Below are positions 32,381-32,870 of a stretch of 32,870 nucleotides of DNA, piece after piece. Source of the stretch: Flavobacterium sp. YO12 (GTDB lineage: Bacteria; Bacteroidota; Bacteroidia; Flavobacteriales; Flavobacteriaceae); contig NZ_NRQU01000054.1 in the NCBI RefSeq assembly GCF_004119495.1, positions 1-32,870 of the forward strand, written 5' to 3'. A program made the position numbers and the translations under genes. Under the pieces are notes generated by a model. The model worked only from the letters and a program-made list of their open reading frames with translations, was not told where the DNA came from and did no database searches. Each line of letters opens with the position of its first letter. Within the stretch, counting starts at the first letter, position 1.

Positions 32381-32524
32381 TTATTCCTTTTTAATTCTTG
32401 TTCTTAAAACTTCCATCAGCTTCGTAATTCCGTTAACAATTCCTTGGTAGTAATTTCCTTTTTTGAATTCTGGAATAAAATTTTGTTCAATGATTTTATC
32501 TATTTCCAAGTTAGAAATATTCAT
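32381..32524 (-). pseudogene. 47-codon ORF resembling the C-terminal end of a TPM domain
   Basis: The frame runs from ATG 32524 to TAA 32381. The product contains NLEIDKIIEQNFIPEFKKGN followed by YYQGIVNGITKLMEVL, resembling the last 45 or so residues of TPM-domain (YgcG-type) proteins, where an Ile-Pro-x-Phe-(x)3-Gly-x-Tyr-(x)2-Gly-Ile pattern ends the domain. An in-frame TAA stands directly before the ATG and no upstream part of the domain is present. It is most likely a truncated remnant, but a small expressed protein is possible since it sits 3 bases before the LysR gene. Confidence 0.55.
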
Positions 32525-32542
32525 TTAACTGAAATTTATTTC

Positions 32543-32870
32543 TTAATATTTCCCAATTGCTTCAACTCCTGTTTCTGAAAATTTTAAGATTTCAGTTGTA
32601 ATAGGATACCCTGAACCACTATACTCTTCAAGAACAACAGTACCAAGATACTGAGAGAAATAATCAAAATCTTCTTCTGCAAAAACATAACAAAAGTCTC
32701 TAACTGGAATTACAGCATAAAATGGAAAACCAATATTGTTTTGAACTAAATTCTTAAAATTAGAAGAAAAAAGGCAAGAACTTTTAAGTGAAACTTCTTC
32801 AACATTAATCATACCGAGTTTATGATTATTGATATCCTCAAATTCAATCTTTACTTTATCTACAATGATT
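32543..32870 (-). CDS. Partial gene, C-terminal part of a protein of unknown function
   Basis: The frame is open to the right edge of the window, so the start lies outside; at least 108 residues are present. An internal Met at 32812 could be mistaken for a start, but upstream codons read IIVDKVKIEFEDINNHKLG without a stop. The visible part includes FPFYAVIPVRDFCYVFAEED and VLEEYSGSGYPIT. The pattern of an AVIPVRD strand late in a small alpha/beta protein resembles DUF1444 (YtpQ-like) proteins, but this is a weak match. It is followed, 18 bases later, by the TPM-like fragment. Confidence 0.6.
   Translation of the reverse strand, partial: IIVDKVKIEFEDINNHKLGMINVEEVSLKSSCLFSSNFKNLVQNNIGFPFYAVIPVRDFCYVFAEEDFDYFSQYLGTVVLEEYSGSGYPITTEILKFSETGVEAIGKY

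Noticed and set aside
32543..32812. Complete 89-residue gene starting at 32812
   Set aside because: The frame remains open through the right edge without a stop, so the Met at 32812 is probably internal and the gene is cut by the window.

Overview
The window looks like the chromosome of a Flavobacterium-type member of the Bacteroidota. It is AT-rich, ribosome-binding sites of the AGGAGG type are scarce, and many genes have a TAnnTTTG promoter element a short distance before the start codon. The protein families are typical flavobacterial versions, and the spacers carry several kinds of dispersed palindrome. No tRNA, rRNA, CRISPR array, transposase or phage gene was seen. The genus is inferred from these traits, not tested by a search.

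Layout. Positions 18-1925 encode acetyl-CoA synthetase (minus strand). Positions 2430-10626 hold the branched-chain amino acid genes on the minus strand, transcribed in the order leuA, leuB, then ilvD, ilvB, ilvN, ilvC. leuC and leuD are not here. Between leuB and ilvD lies an unannotated 24-codon leader peptide with five Ile and five Val codons, followed by an intrinsic terminator, i.e. a transcription attenuator for ilvDBNC. Positions 10776-15690 hold a helical-repeat protein of unknown function, a secreted M1 aminopeptidase, a CBM9-like secreted protein and a small exported protein.

Positions 15840-23518 are a complete minus-strand histidine operon, transcribed hisG-D-C-B-H-A-F-IE, with fused hisB and hisIE. 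It is preceded by a second attenuator: a 19-codon leader peptide with four consecutive His codons plus a fifth, a terminator, and a visible antiterminator pairing. Most spacers inside the operon contain a repeat or hairpin, of different kinds.

Positions 23831-25895 hold a two-component system whose response regulator carries a one-base frameshift inside the DNA-binding domain. Divergent from it is an LTA-synthase-like membrane sulfatase-fold enzyme (26091-28181), with three TTAAG-like direct repeats spaced 11 bp apart between the two. Then come a secreted S1/P1-type nuclease (28310-29308), an unknown exported protein (29481-30434), a YeiH-family membrane protein with a TTG start (30440-31405), its probable LysR regulator (31481-32377), a 47-codon fragment resembling the end of a TPM domain, and a gene cut by the right edge.

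The strongest finds are the two leader-peptide attenuators, which sense Ile/Val and His supply and fit the genes they precede, and the frameshifted response regulator. No wholly new multi-gene system was recognised.
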